Shown here one piece after another: positions 12,354-23,241 of a stretch of DNA of 64,000 nucleotides. Below the pieces are notes generated by a model, which saw only the letters and a program-made list of their open reading frames with translations, did no database searches and was not told the origin of the DNA. The stretch's first letter is position 1, and every line of letters begins with the position of its first letter. The stretch comes from Symbiodinium natans (Eukaryota; Sar; Dinophyceae; Suessiales; Symbiodiniaceae): positions 490,389 through 554,388 of the forward strand of contig CAJNDS010002746.1 in NCBI GenBank assembly GCA_905221605.1, read 5' to 3'. Position numbers and translations under genes: made by a program.

Positions 12354-12750
12354 ATACTTAGACACCCCAACAACAGTCTATAGCAACCACTTTACTGTTG
12401 TAAGGGGCCCCTTACTGTACTTGCATTGACAAGTCATGCCGCTTCAAACCCAATCAGGGATCCGTACGTCCGAACTCTGACTTGATCTTTAGGGTTCGGG
12501 GTTCGGTTTTGCCAGGGCTTCATGGAAACCTCTTGTTGGGGGTTCAGGGTTTAGGGTTCAGGGTTTAGGGTTTAGGGAAGCTTGTACAGGTTCAGGGAAT
12601 CGACCCCAACGTCCTCTACCACTTGGAGCCTCTCGGCCGGGCAAAAAACCTCACGGTATGTGCCTAAACCCCAAACCCAAAACCAAAGCAAGAGACTCAA
12701 CAGCCCTAAACTCTAAGGGTTTAGGGTTCCCAAGGGTATAGGGCTTATAA

Positions 12751-12884
12751 GTTTCATGGTCCCTTAGTATGGGCCCTGAAAAGGGCACCCCTTATAAACA
12801 CCTTGTATACCCTACACAAATTAAAGGCCCATACATCAGAACCCTTTAAAGGAGGTTCGGGACCATATTCAGGGTCCATGAAAC
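12751..12884. mobile_element. MITE-like element, CATGGTCCCTTAGTATGG family
   Basis: Ends GTTTCATGG (12751-12759) and CCATGAAAC (12876-12884), with inner arms CCCTTAGTATGGGCCC / GGACCATATTCAGGGTCC. Copies at 21356-21448 and, partial, near 30-55. Confidence 0.7.
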
Positions 12885-12984
12885 GACCCTCAGATACACC
12901 CCGGGTGTTTATCCAACTATGGTATGGACTGAGGGCGCCAGACCTGCTTTCTCCAAGCCAGAAATTTGGCACCAGAGCTCCCTC

Positions 12985-13416
12985 AGGTGATTGTCCCGAA
13001 GCACCAAACCGATGGGCTTGGCTTTTCGAGCCGCCGTGGCGAAACCATCCTTGAGCTTGGGCGCAACAGTGTACCACGGCCTTCGTGGCATGGTCCACAG
13101 ATGACAATGGGGATGCCGCGCTTCTCAGACATGGCCTGAAGGGCGACCCCGTCGATCCACGCGCCTTGCTGGCCAGCTGACTTTAGCCAGTCCTGGATGC
13201 TTCCTTGCGGAGTAACGTCTTCAGGAGGGACATTTATGTCCTTGGCAAGAAGCTCACCAAAGCGAGCACGATGTTTTTGCACGTGCAGAACGATGTGAGG
13301 CCGTGACCACAAGGCGTCAGCTTGGGCTGTTCCCGCGTGAGGTTTTCGCCTCCTTCTGCAGTCACATGGAAAGGGTTGACCAGCCCGGTACCCACAATCA
13401 CCATTGCCCGCCCCTA
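12985..13416 (-). pseudogene. OTU-like cysteine protease, frameshifted intron-less copy
   Basis: The minus strand starts at GNGDCGYRA (about 13410-13386), an OTU catalytic-Cys motif. It continues through HIVLHVQKHRARFG, GAWIDGVALQAMSEK, GIPIVI and, in another frame, YTVAPKLKDGF to LRDNH with the catalytic-type His at 12989-12987. At least three frame changes are needed: near 13370, near 13300 and near 13075. OTU proteases remove ubiquitin. There are no introns, unlike the micro-exon gene whose intron it occupies, so a decayed retrocopy (dinoflagellates recycle mRNAs) is the best explanation. It just follows an inverted-repeat element at 12751-12884. Confidence 0.68.
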
Positions 13417-14297
13417 AATCTTCAACCCTAAACCCTACAGTCTCAATTTCAACCTTGCCCCGCATTGAACACAAAGACCCTACCGAAACCGGAACCCCAG
13501 ACCCTGAACCCTTGTTCGGCAACCTGCCAACTAGGATTTTCCGACAAATTGGGTTACCCTTCTTGGGGGCCTGTTACAGACAGGATTCTACTATTTCGAC
13601 CCGAAAGCCCTAAACCGTAGAAACCATAGAACCCCTAACCCCTAAACCCTAAACCCCTAACCCCTAACCCCTAAACCCCTACCTGGGTCAGGCCTCGAAA
13701 CCTCGTTGGGCCAGGCCGGTGCCAGTACCGCCACTGCGCACCAAACCTGCCACAGCCTCGGCTTGAGGGGATGAGGTTGAGGGCTCGGGGTCCAAGTTTA
13801 GGGTTTAGGGTTTTGGGTTTAGGGTTTAGGGTTTAGGGTTTAGGTTTAGAGTTTAGGGTTTAGGGTTGAGGGTTAGGCACCCCCCCCCCCCCCCCCCGGC
13901 TACAGAATATTACAGAATATGCACAATGTAGGGCCGGGTTCAATGCTTTACGAACATGTTGAAGGTTTAGTACGTGGTTTTTTGGGCTTACGGTCGTGAC
14001 GAACTGGGATTGCCAGCGAATGGGATCCGACGTGCAGCAGCCTCTTCCCTCAAGTAGCCCCTAGTTACCTCCTCAACCCTCCAGGTTTTGGGGTTGATAC
14101 TTTGGGGTGCGTGGAGCTTGGGGTACGACATAGGGTTGTGGTGCTTTTGGGGCTTGGGGATTCGTTTAGAGGTTGGGCTCACTAGCTTCGGGCTTAAGGT
14201 CTAGAGCTTGCGTACCTGTTATATATATATATATACCAAGCCTTTGCAACCAGCACACGCCCTGAAGGAACCGTACTTTGAAACTACGTCCGGCTGC

Positions 14298-14333
14298 CTT
14301 CTTGCCATCATCGTCCAGCCATGGCGTCAGGTC
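14298..14333 (-). CDS. Possible exon XIV (DLTPWLDDDGKK)
   Basis: 36 nt, 12 codons, phase 0. Acceptor TGAAG|GAC; donor AAG|GCAGCC. It joins exon XIII in phase. No family motif is recognised; support is splice pattern, phase and composition. Confidence 0.42.
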
Positions 14334-14806
14334 CTTCAAGCGGCTTGTACGCTTGGAGGTAACGAGGGGTATGAGTAGGGTAGCTGTAGTCTATAACTGG
14401 CTGCGTCCGTATTTCGGGCACTTCTTCAGACATTTTTGAATCCTATACCCCAAACCATAAACTCTAGGCCCTAAACTCAAAACGTACACAAAACCCTACA
14501 TAAAGCTATCCTGGTTTAGGGTGTAGGCGAAGGGGTTTGGGGCGGGGTTGAGGTTGAGGCACAGCAGCCCTAAACCCTAAACCCTGAAACCCTAGACCCG
14601 CAACCCCTATAAACCTTACAAACCCTGAAAACCCTGAACCCCTAAACCCTAAACCCTAAACCCCAAACCTTAAAACCCTAAAAGCCCTAAACCCTAAACC
14701 CTAAACCCTAAACCCCAAACCCTAAACCCTAAACCCCAAACCCCAAAACCCAAACCCCAAACCCCAAACCCTAAACCCTAAACCCGAAACCCTAAACCCA
14801 CCAGGC

Positions 14807-14848
14807 CTTGGCCAGTCGCTCCAAGGTCCGCCGGTCGTCGGCCGCCTC
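14807..14848 (-). CDS. Probable exon XIII (EAADDRRTLERLAK)
   Basis: 42 nt, 14 codons, phase 0. Acceptor GGCAG|GAG; donor AAG|GCCTGG. It joins exon XII in phase to continue a charged helix. It is an isolated GC-rich island between a long CCCTAAA array and a long TTTAGGG array. Confidence 0.55.
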
Positions 14849-16027
14849 CTGCCCTGGGGGAGCTGCCTTCCCGGGGGAGCCCAGGAGTGGTTTGGGGTTT
14901 AGGGTTTAGGGGTTAGGGTTTAGGGTTTAGGGTTTGGGGTTTAGGGTTTGGGGTTTGGGGTTTGGGGTTTAGGGTTTGGGGTTTAGGGTTTAGGGTTTGG
15001 GGTTTGGGGTTTGGGGTTTAGGGCCCTAAGCCTTCCCAAAGGGGGGGCATGTTTGAAGCTTGCCTTTTTGCCCGCCTCAATCGACCTTCAGCCGTTTACC
15101 CTAGATCTTAAACCCTAAACCCTAAACCCTACTATAGGGGCCTTGACAACTATTTTTTTGGGGGCATTTTTAGTATAGTAATATGGGGACCATAAAATAT
15201 TACAATTGCCTTCACTTCGTACACTTCCTCATGCACTAGGATTCATCACTTGGGCTTTCTAAGGCTTTGGAAACACCCCCAAGAAGCTGATACAAAAGGC
15301 CCAAAGACCCTGGATTCTTCATAGCGGCTGTCACGTTCTCGCGAAACTTGTCCATGAATCAATAGTTAAAGCCTTACCTGTCGTTCTCTTGGTAATCCTT
15401 GGAGAAACTAATAAGAATACTAAAGAAAGGCATGAAGTCAACCATCCGAAACAGGGGCTTTTCCAAAAATCCAGCATTTTAAGGAGTCATGTGTGTTGGG
15501 TTTCGCAAATATTACTAGTAATTTTCCGACCCCTATATTATTCCTGAATCTTCAACCCCTGGGGCCTTGCAAACTCCTGGGTAGTGGTCGTGGCTGGATG
15601 CACTTTGAGAACAGCAAACATTTGAACTGGCGAGCGCCAAAGCACCGCACCGTGCAACACACCGAGAACCTGAAAAAAAAAAGCTTACAAGCCCCTCATA
15701 GGGAATGAAGGATTTAGGAACGTGTATACTTGATCCATTCAAGAAGTCATGTCCTGCACCTACTTGGGGCGCAAGTCACGTTCCAGGAGCTACGTTGAAG
15801 CCCGAGTATGTCTAGGGTTTAGGGTTTATTTAGGGCTTACGAGATGTCTGCTTGTTACGCAGGGGGCGTACCTGGCCTGAAAAGACTCTTGCTGCAAGGG
15901 TGAACATCCTCACCTTCAAGCTTCAACCCTCAAGCCGCGAAAGCCACACACCCGAAACCCGTAGACTCCCACACCCAAAGGCCCTCAATTTCTGAAGTGC
16001 CGGAATGAAACGGAACTATCTGGTCTA

Positions 16028-16258
16028 GTGCCCACGCGTCGTCAAGATCCAGCGCATTGGCCAGTTTGTGGCATCTGCGTCAACCGAATGGCTCCAAGCC
16101 AGCGGGCGGGTTCCCGCCCGAGCCCAAAACACAAGGGCGTTATTCTCGAGGGCTCCAAGGCCAAAAAGGGTGGCGCCGATCTCCAGAAACTCATGGCCTT
16201 GACCAAAAGCGCTGTGCCTCCTCCGGACGGTCGTCTCGTTAAAGGATACCACCCTTGA
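16028..16258 (+). CDS. Uncertain open frame (KGVILEGSKAKKGG)
   Basis: 75 codons on the plus strand ending in a stop, with a basic C-terminal half (KGVILEGSKAKKGGADLQKL). The minus strand is open as well. Not recognised; could be a last exon or a decayed copy. Confidence 0.22.
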   Translation: MPTRRQDPAHWPVCGICVNRMAPSQRAGSRPSPKHKGVILEGSKAKKGGADLQKLMALTKSAVPPPDGRLVKGYHP

Positions 16259-16399
16259 CCCCAAACCCTATTTTTGAATCCCCCACTCCCCCGCCCAACC
16301 AGGGTTTAGGGTTTAGGGTTTAGGGTTTAGGGTTTAGGGTTTAGTGTTTAGGGTTAGGGTTTAGGGTTTAGGGCCCTAAACCCCCGAAACTCCCGACGC

Positions 16400-16464
16400 C
16401 TCAACCGTGTAGTCCACCCTCTCCCGGAAGAGGTCGAGGAGCCCCGGCTCAAGCCGATCCGCGC
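16400..16464 (-). CDS. Probable exon XII (LLDLFRERVDYTVE)
   Basis: 65 nt: two bases, then ADRLEPGLLDLFRERVDYTVE. Acceptor GCGAG|GC; donor GAG|GCGTCG. A segment of the form FR-x-x-VDF-x-V occurs toward the C-terminal half of the family. CCCTAAA lies on the left and TTTAGGG on the right. Confidence 0.6.
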
Positions 16465-16917
16465 CTCGCAGGGCAGGGCTTCAATGCCGCAAATCCCTTT
16501 CTAGAACAGGGTTTAGGGTTTAGGGTTTAGGGTTTAGGATTTAGGGTTTCGGGCTTAGGGTTTAGGGTTTTGGGTTTGGGTCTTTTGGGGTTGGTTGCTT
16601 TATGCGAGAACCTTGAACCAAAAAAGGGGGCGAAAGGCCACCAAAGACCCTAAACGAAACCCTAAACCCCAGACCCCAAACCCTAAACCCTAAACCCCAA
16701 ACCCTAAACCCTAAACCCCAAACCCCAATCCCTACACCCGATTATCACGACAAAATAGCCGCTTCCTGGTTTCGGCTCCCTGGCGCCAGACCTCGAAGAC
16801 CGCAGCTAGGAAACCGAAAACCCTGAGCTTTAAACCTTGGGGTTCAGGGTTCAGGGTTTCGGGTTTCAGGGTTCTGGGGGGGGGGGGGGAGATTTTGATC
16901 ACAACCGAAAAACCACC

Positions 16918-17020
16918 TAATTTCACACATTTGAAGCAAAAACAATGCAAAAAACTCACAAATATGAAGCAAAATTAACAAATTTGAAGAAAAAATCAAC
17001 AAATTTGAAGCAAAATTACC
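16918..17020. repeat. AT-rich tandem repeat (ACAAATTTGAAGCAAAAT)
   Basis: Four or five diverged units of about 21-30 bp just before the RCC1 fragment. Confidence 0.7.
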
Positions 17021-17032
17021 GAATTTTGTTCT

Positions 17033-17505
17033 CCATTCGTGCGGTGTTGGGGCCGGAACGATAACGCGGAGCTGGGCCATGGTGGCACAGAAAGTTTCGG
17101 CGATGAGCGAGGCGAGATGGGCGACAGCCTTCACACGGCTGGGAGATGGACTGATGGCTGTTCGGGTTGTGGTTGGCGGTGCTCACAGTTGCGCTTTGCT
17201 GCAAGATGCGTCTGTAAAATGCTGGGGTTGGGGAGTGAACGGCCAGCTTGGCCAGGGTAGCAGTGAAACTTTAGGCGACGAGCCTTGGGAGATGGGCAAT
17301 GCGCTGCGCTCTGTCAATCTGGCCAACCGCAGAGTGCTGGACTTGAGTCTTGGATTTGCGCACACTTGCGCGCTGCTGGACGATGACAGCGCGAGGTGCT
17401 GGGGATCCAGCTCTAATGGGGAGTTGGGCATCGGCACCACAACCAACGTCGGCGCGATAGCTGGTCAGATGGGCACAGCGCTGCTAGCCACAGAGCTTTC
17501 TGGGG
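17033..17505 (+). pseudogene. RCC1-repeat protein fragment, frameshifted
   Basis: Three RCC1 blades are readable: VRCWGRNDNAELGHG, then GGAHSCALLQDASVKCWG...NGQLGQG, then GFAHTCALLDDDSARCWG...NGELGIG. The first is in a different frame from the other two; the change lies near 17131-17145. RCC1 repeats form seven-bladed propellers used in Ran exchange and many other proteins. Only about three blades remain, with no start or stop. The fragment begins right after an AT-rich tandem repeat and ends at a G-run leading into TTTAGGG repeats. It is antisense to the surrounding gene and intron-less, so probably a retrocopy fragment. Confidence 0.72.
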
Positions 17506-17574
17506 GGGTTATAGGGGATGAGGGTTTAGGGTTTACGGGATTTAGGGGTTTTTGGCTCCTTAGGGTTTTGGGTT

Positions 17575-17654
17575 GTTCCCCCTTATACCAACAGTCCTTA
17601 GTGGGGAGAATGGGGGGTTATTATATCCCCATTAAGAACTGTTGGTGGGGGAAC
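17575..17654. mobile_element. MITE-like element, CCTTATACTAACAGTCC family
   Basis: 80 bp with imperfect inverted ends GTTCCCCCTTATACCAACAG and its complement. Related to 20864-20972, 22130-22213 and 40877-40970. Confidence 0.7.
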
Positions 17655-18462
17655 ATTCCAAGGGTTCAGGGCTCAGGGGTTCAGGGTTTGTGGTTGAGGG
17701 CTTAGGGTTTATAGGGTATCAGGTTTAGGGATTTGGGGTGATGGGCTAAAGGTGGGGGTCACCCCTAGTCAATCGCTAATTTCAGGACCCAGACCCCCAA
17801 AAACCCCTAGAACCCCCCCCCCCTAAAGCCCTCAAGTCCCTAAAGCCAATCCCATGGAGTAGGGTTTAGGGTTTAGGGTTTAGGGTTTAGGGTCTTCCCA
17901 AGTTGCCACCCTAAACCGCAGATCAACCCCAACTCGAATGACTCCCCTGGCCATCAGTATACCGATACCCCAAAGCCCGAAACTCTTCCGCGCCCGCGGC
18001 CCCTCTACCCTAAGCTACTATTTGCTTATGAACCCCCCCCCACCCCCCCTCCCCCCCCCGCCAAAGAAGTATGGGGATGACTATCTTTGCTTTTTGTTCT
18101 TTGGGGACTCTTCCGCACATATTGGTAAATCCCGAGCCGCCCCTGCGCCCAAAACCCCTTTCGATCCCTCACGCACGGGCCTTGGCTCTGCGCCCGGGAC
18201 ATGGCATCAAAGCCACAGCGCCTGAACATTACTGCCTAGTTCCATTGCTCTACTCTACCCCTAAACCCTAAACCCTAAACCTTAAACCCCAAAACCCTAA
18301 ACCCTGAACCCTAAACCCTAAGCCCTAAACCCTAAACCCTAAACCCTCCTTCTTGGGGGCGCGGGGGCAGGCTCACAGCTTTAGCATGGGGACTTCTGTG
18401 TGTCAACTCGACCGAGCTCAGCTTCCCTCGTCCCTGCCTCTCTCTTGTCCCAGACACTGTTA

Positions 18463-18555
18463 GGGTTTAGGGTTTAGGGTTTAGGGTTTAGGGTTTAGGG
18501 TTTAGGGTTTAGGGTTTAGGGTTTAGGGTTTAGGGTTTAGGGTTTAGGGTTTAGG
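18463..18555. repeat. TTTAGGG array
   Basis: About 13 perfect TTTAGGG units. Confidence 0.92.
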
Positions 18556-18733
18556 GGTTTCCGAAAAGGGGGTCCCTTTAAGGGGGTTCGATTCTATTTG
18601 CAGTGTAAAGGGGGCACCCTTCTTCTGGGAAATACCTATATCTCAATTTGGGGTCGTAAGCCCTGAGGCCCCTAGAGCCCCTGAGCCAAAATACCTGCTG
18701 ATTCTGTGCTCTGAAGAGTCTAGGGTGCCCCAC

Positions 18734-18804
18734 CTCCCCTGGTACTGCACAGCTTGACGCGAAAGGAGGTGGCGTTGCGTCTGCTCTGCCAAAGATTGCC
18801 GGAC
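18734..18804 (-). CDS. Probable exon XI of the DUF3638-type gene
   Basis: About 71 nt reading VRQSLAEQTQRHLLSRQAVQ. Acceptor GGAG|GTC; donor possibly AG|GTGGGG. It is basic/Gln-rich and helical and lies in the expected order between exon X and the FRERVDYTVE exon. Its phase does not join directly to exon XII, so an exon may be missing or the donor is wrong. The plus strand is also open here (LVLHSLTRKEVALRLL), so the strand is not fully settled. Confidence 0.45.
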
Positions 18805-19134
18805 CTCCGCGTGTTCGGCTGCCGTGGAGATTCAGGGGTGCTGCTAAGGAGGTATAGGGTTTGGGGTCGTAGGCCGAGGTGAAGGGAAAGGAGTAGAAGA
18901 TTTGATATCGGGGTTGCAGGTCCTGGTCCACAGGGCTTAGGGCAAGACAGAGTAATGAGTATAAAGTGTTGAGCGTGTGTAGCAGCCTGACTAGGACGAA
19001 ACCTTCACCGAAAAAAAACTCGCCTCATCCTCATGAAAGCGAAAGCAGGCAGATGCTGCCGTATGAGCTCAGAATCCGAAACTCGCAAATCCCCTTGCAG
19101 ACCCAAAGAATCATGTATCAAACGTGCCCCAACC

Positions 19135-19173
<39 letters not shown>

Positions 19174-20404
19174 ACCCCTAAACCCCAGACCCTAAACCCT
19201 AAAACCCTAAACCCTAAAACCCTAAAACCCTAAACCTGAACCCCCCCGCTAAGCGCCACTCTATCAGGGTGCGGCCGAGGTGCCACCAACCAGGCACAAA
19301 CCCGATGAAGCATGGAGACCTTTTGATGCTTGTAGATTAGGGGATAGGATTAGGGGGCCCCTTGGGGATATAGGCTCTCTGAATAAGGCCCCTGTTTAAG
19401 AGAGCCAGAAGAGGGTTAAGAAGGGGTTCCCTTGTGAGGGTCCCCCTTATCCTACCTAGGATAGATGCCCTTGATAGGTGTTTCAATACTTGCATCACTA
19501 AACTTGCAAAGGTTTTACTTGGTATTAGAGTTTAGGGTTTAGGGCTTCGGGTTTCTGGGTAGCCCAGGAGCCATGTCATCATCAGTGGGAGCACTTTATA
19601 AGGGAACCTACTAAGAAACAAAACAAGGGTAGAGGGTAGCACTGGGGGGGGGGGGGGGGGCGCCTATGCAGCCCCGTTCACAGAGTGTGCTGCGAAATGG
19701 AACCCCAACTGGGGCTCGAAGGCTGTTCGGGCCTTCTTTCAAGTGTAGAGTGTCCAGGATCCCTGCCCTAAAACTAAGATCCCTGCTTGAGGATGCTAGC
19801 ATCTAGGGACCCCTCTGATCCACAAAACGGTTCAGGGTTTAGGGTTTCGGGTTCTGGGGACGTGGAGGATTCCGGCGTACGTTTGCCTTTTGGGATGCGG
19901 AAGCGCCAGCTTGCTTTGCCTGGTTGAGGGTGCCATGAATGGTAAACCCCACTCAGGCTCCTCCTGCACCAGTTCCTTCTAAAGCCCAAGGCGACTTACC
20001 TAAACCCTAAACCCCAAACCCCAAACCCAAAACCCAAAACCCAAAACCCAACCCTACTCATAACAACCATCTGTAAGCCAATGTTGGATTTGAAAAGCCT
20101 GCACGAAAAAAAAACTCTTGCACCATGGTCTGAAAGAAAGAGGGTTTAGGGTTTAGGGTTTAGGGTTTAGGGTTCAGGGTTCAGGGTTCAGGTATGGGCT
20201 TTACGTAGGCCTTAGGCTTTAGGGAGTCCTGCACTGCATGTGACTCCCCTGTGCCTCCGCTGTGTTTGTCTGCACCTCGCCCGTGCCTCGCGGTGTTGAA
20301 AGAGTTGCGCAGCTTCGGCATTTGGACTTTGTTTGGGGGGATCCGAGGGCTTGAGGGTGTTTAGGGGTTAGGGTTTTCGGGTTTAGGGCTTACAGTAACC
20401 TACC

Positions 20405-20489
20405 AAAAGTTGGAACATCGATATCCTCATACCCCAAGCGGGTTGCTAAAGGGAATCCCGGCTCGTCCTTAAACCATGTTCCAACTTTT
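20405..20489. mobile_element. 85-bp MITE-like element, AAAAGTTGGAACAT ends
   Basis: A perfect 14-bp terminal inverted repeat at 20405-20418 and 20476-20489. A second copy at 44192-44271 lies in the opposite orientation and shares the interior (CGTCCTTAAACC, ATATCCTCAT). No clear target duplication. Confidence 0.8.
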
Positions 20490-20863
20490 TGGAGTTTTCT
20501 GTATGGGATTCGGGATAGATTTGCATGTTGACGGTTCCGACGCTGGGCTTCAGGACGCTGAGGATTGCGGCCCAATTTCTGCAGGTAGTACTGCGGGGTC
20601 GCACCAAGGGGGACAACAACCAGGATGGGCAGCCGCCCTAAACCCTAAACCCTTCCCCTAACCCTAAATTCAAAAACACTAGACCCACATAAACCCTAAA
20701 AAACTCAACACCCCAAACCCTGAACCCTAAACCCTAAGTTCAAAACCCTAAACCTAAACCCTAAAGGCTCACCCGGCCTTCCTAGGCCGCCTGGGCCCAG
20801 ATCTACACCCTGAAGCCATTCAGACCCCTGGGAGTCCAGCGTATGCCTAGATTAGAGAGTTGT

Positions 20864-20972
20864 GTTCCCCCTTATACTAACAGTCCTTGTAACACATTAT
20901 ATCAGGGGGTACTACAATCCCTATTGAGGACTGCTAAGTTTAAGATTAGAGATTAAGGGGCATAAGGCGGGA
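20864..20972. mobile_element. MITE-like element, CCTTATACTAACAGTCC family
   Basis: Starts GTTCCCCCTTATACTAACAG; the right end is a degenerate complement (GGGGCATAAGGCGGGAC). Confidence 0.65.
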
Positions 20973-21054
20973 CACCTAGAAGGTACATACCCAAAGTAGC
21001 CCCCAAAGAACCCCTAAGTAACCCCCAAGGTCCCTTGTAAGGGTCCCTCCTTGA

Positions 21055-21152
21055 GCCCCTAAACCCTAAACCCTAAACCCTAAACCCTAAACCCTAAACC
21101 CTAAACCCTAAACCCTAAACCCTAAACCCTAAGCCCTAAACCCTAAACCCTA
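21055..21152. repeat. CCCTAAA array
   Basis: About 14 units of CCCTAAA with one CCCTAAG variant. Confidence 0.92.
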
Positions 21153-21355
21153 ATCCAAGGCCAGAGCTGGTTGACCGCCGCGGGGTGGAGGGCAGCGGCA
21201 GGTCCGAAGGACTGCTGGGGCCTCTTCAAGCAAAAACACCCCAACTAGGGAAACGTAGGTTTAGGGTTTAGGGTTTAGGGTTTAGGGTTTAGGGTTTAGG
21301 GTTTGAAAGTCTGGGACGTGCTAGGGAAGTATTCGGGAGTATTTATCTAAGGGAA

Positions 21356-21448
21356 GTCACATGGTCCCTTAGTATGGTCCCTTGGCTTGGAAAAGGGTAT
21401 AGAAGGAGTCCCCACGTAAGGGCCCATATTAAGGGACCATGTAACGAC
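21356..21448. mobile_element. MITE-like element, CATGGTCCCTTAGTATGG family
   Basis: Arms ACATGGTCCCTTAGTATGG and CCATATTAAGGGACCATGT are near-perfect complements. Confidence 0.75.
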
Positions 21449-21474
21449 CCCAACAACTTCAGGCGCTTCTACAA

Positions 21475-21590
21475 GGAGGGGCCCCCTTACTATGCTAACT
21501 GTAGTTAAGGGACTTGTAACCTAATTTAAGATCCTTATAACCCAATTTAAGGCTCTCTCTATAACTCGACTTATAGCTAGGGGGCCCCAC
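21475..21590. mobile_element. MITE-like element, GGGGCCCC ends, copy 1
   Basis: GGAGGGGCCCCCTTACTATG at the left and TAGCTAGGGGCCCCACC at the right. AAGGGACTTGTAACCTAATT and ACTTATAGCTAG are shared with 42658-42765. Confidence 0.7.
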
Positions 21591-21732
21591 CGTGTAGAAC
21601 CCTCAACCTAACTTACAGTCCTTGAAGCCCTCAACGCTTCCGTAAGGCCAGCCATGCTCAAGAAAAGCGCCACGCAACCCCAAAGACCCTACCTGGCACC
21701 CGAAACAGCATGGGGGGGGGGGCCCAAAAACA

Positions 21733-21769
<37 letters not shown>

Positions 21770-22129
21770 ACAACAAAACAAATAATAAATAAAAGCCACA
21801 GCAGGGTCCGTAATTTAGCTGAATCCCCCGATGTGCTCTTAAGGGGTATAAGGAGGGACCCCTAGCTGAATCTTATCACCTATATAGCATCTATAAATAT
21901 CTTATGTCCTTATATACATAAGTAGCCCGTAAAAAACCCCCCAAGCAACCCCTAAGGTCCCTTATAAGGGTCCCTCCTTTGGTCTCTTGAGACTCAATGC
22001 TCTCTCTCAATGCCTAAAGGCAAGTCGCCCGGCCTTTGTCCATGGCAGGGATGACGACCTCCTGTGAGGGGAGGGGTTCTACCCTAAATAAACCACAACC
22101 CTAAGCCCTAAACCCCAAGCTTGGGAATT

Positions 22130-22213
22130 CTCCCCCCCCTCCCCCTTACTAACAGTCCTTAATCCCCCCCCCCATTTTTAATCCCTACTAAGCCCTGTAA
22201 GCATAAGGGGAAC
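22130..22213. mobile_element. MITE-like element, CCTTATACTAACAGTCC family
   Basis: CCCCCTTACTAACAGTCCTT near the left and CATAAGGGGAACATCC at the right. Poly-C expanded inside. Confidence 0.6.
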
Positions 22214-22438
22214 ATCCCAACCCTAAGCCTTAAACCCTAAACCGGGAGGGTCGCGGACGTCAGGGCTCAGGGTCCTGGTCTTGGGAGTTCGAACTTGGAA
22301 CTCAGTCATACTGAAACCCGAAACCCACAACCCCCTAAAGCGCCCTGAGGGTTTAGGGTTTAGGGTTTAGGGTTCAGGGTTTAGGGTTTAGCGTAATTGC
22401 CCTAAATCCCTAATCCCTAATCAAACCCCGAGCCCTGC

Positions 22439-22498
22439 ACTGCTGGACAACACGGTCTCCTCGTCCATCCGCGCAGACACCTCTGGTGTGAGAAGCAC
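22439..22498 (-). CDS. DUF3638-type gene, exon X (VLLTPEV)
   Basis: 60 nt, 20 codons, phase 0: VLLTPEVSARMDEETVLSSS. Acceptor ACGAG|GTG; donor AGT|GCAGGG. Relatives have a hydrophobic xPEV shortly after RGIGRGQ. The 3' boundary is the least certain part. Confidence 0.62.
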
Positions 22499-22547
22499 CT
22501 CGTCAAACGGGGATCGCTGTGTGGGGGCAAGGCTTGGGACTATTAGA

Positions 22548-22672
22548 CCCAAAAGTAACCTAGGCAGAAAAAAGGCACCCTTTCTAGTTTTTCGGGGATT
22601 GTAAGGGAAACTCGGCCCCCCAAAAAATGGAAAGGGGCCTACTCCAGGTCCTAGACTATATAAGGTAGATAT
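22548..22672. mobile_element. MITE-like element, CAAAAGTAACCTAGG family
   Basis: AGACCCAAAAGTAACCTAGG at the left, then AAGGCACCCTTT; CCTACTCCAGGTCCTAG on the right. Copies at 31505-31610 and 62697-62795. Confidence 0.62.
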
Positions 22673-23009
22673 AGGGGTCTTCTAGAGGGAATAGGAGTAA
22701 GGGTCCCTTCTAGAGGTTCCATCAAAGAAGCGGCAGCAACAGCAGACGGTAACTCCCCCTCCAAAAGCCAAAGCCCTGCCTAAGCCCTAAACCCTAAACC
22801 CCCTAAACCCCCTGAACCCCCTAAACCCCTAAACCCTAAAACCTAAACCCTGAACCCCTGAAACCCCAAAACCCAAAACCCTGAACCCTCAGCCCAAAAC
22901 CCTGAACCCAAAACTTCTAAACCACAACCCCTGAACTTTCAAAAACCTAAGGCCCCTCAACCCTAAACCCTAAACCCTAAACCCTAAACCCTAAACCCTA
23001 AACCCTAGC

Positions 23010-23081
23010 CTTGAGCTTCTGCCCGCGGCCAATGCCCCGGAGGCGGTAGGCGCCCTGGGCGAAGTCGCGCAGAGTGGAGTC
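23010..23081 (-). CDS. DUF3638-type gene, exon IX (RDFAQGAYRLRGIGRGQ)
   Basis: 72 nt, 24 codons, phase 0: DSTLRDFAQGAYRLRG then IGRGQKLK. Acceptor TCCCAG|GAC; donor AAG|GCTAGG, and the TTTAGGG array begins inside the donor region. Joining exon VIII to IX gives TLGK-DSTLRD exactly where relatives have TLGKD-x-TxRD. That precise junction is good evidence for real splicing. Confidence 0.82.
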
Positions 23082-23104
23082 CTGGGAATTGTGGGAGATA
23101 TCTT

Positions 23105-23241
23105 GGGTTTAGGGTTTAGGGTTTAGGGTTTAGGGTTTAGGGTTTAGGGTTTAGGGTTTAGGGTTTGGGGTTTAGGCTTAGGGTTTAGGGTTTAGGGTTT
23201 AGGGTTTAGGGTTTAGGGTTTAGGGTTTAGGGTTTAGGTCT
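23105..23241. repeat. TTTAGGG array at the 3' end of an intron (between exons VIII and IX)
   Basis: About 19 units. On the transcribed (minus) strand this is CCCTAAA close to the acceptor of exon IX. Confidence 0.9.

Noticed and set aside
12754-13107. 117-codon minus-strand frame over the OTU copy
   Set aside because: It is another frame of the decayed OTU-like sequence and gives no OTU motif.
14807-14848. Plus-strand reading of the GC-rich islands
   Set aside because: Where family motifs are recognisable they are on the minus strand; plus-strand readings lack motifs and phase continuity.
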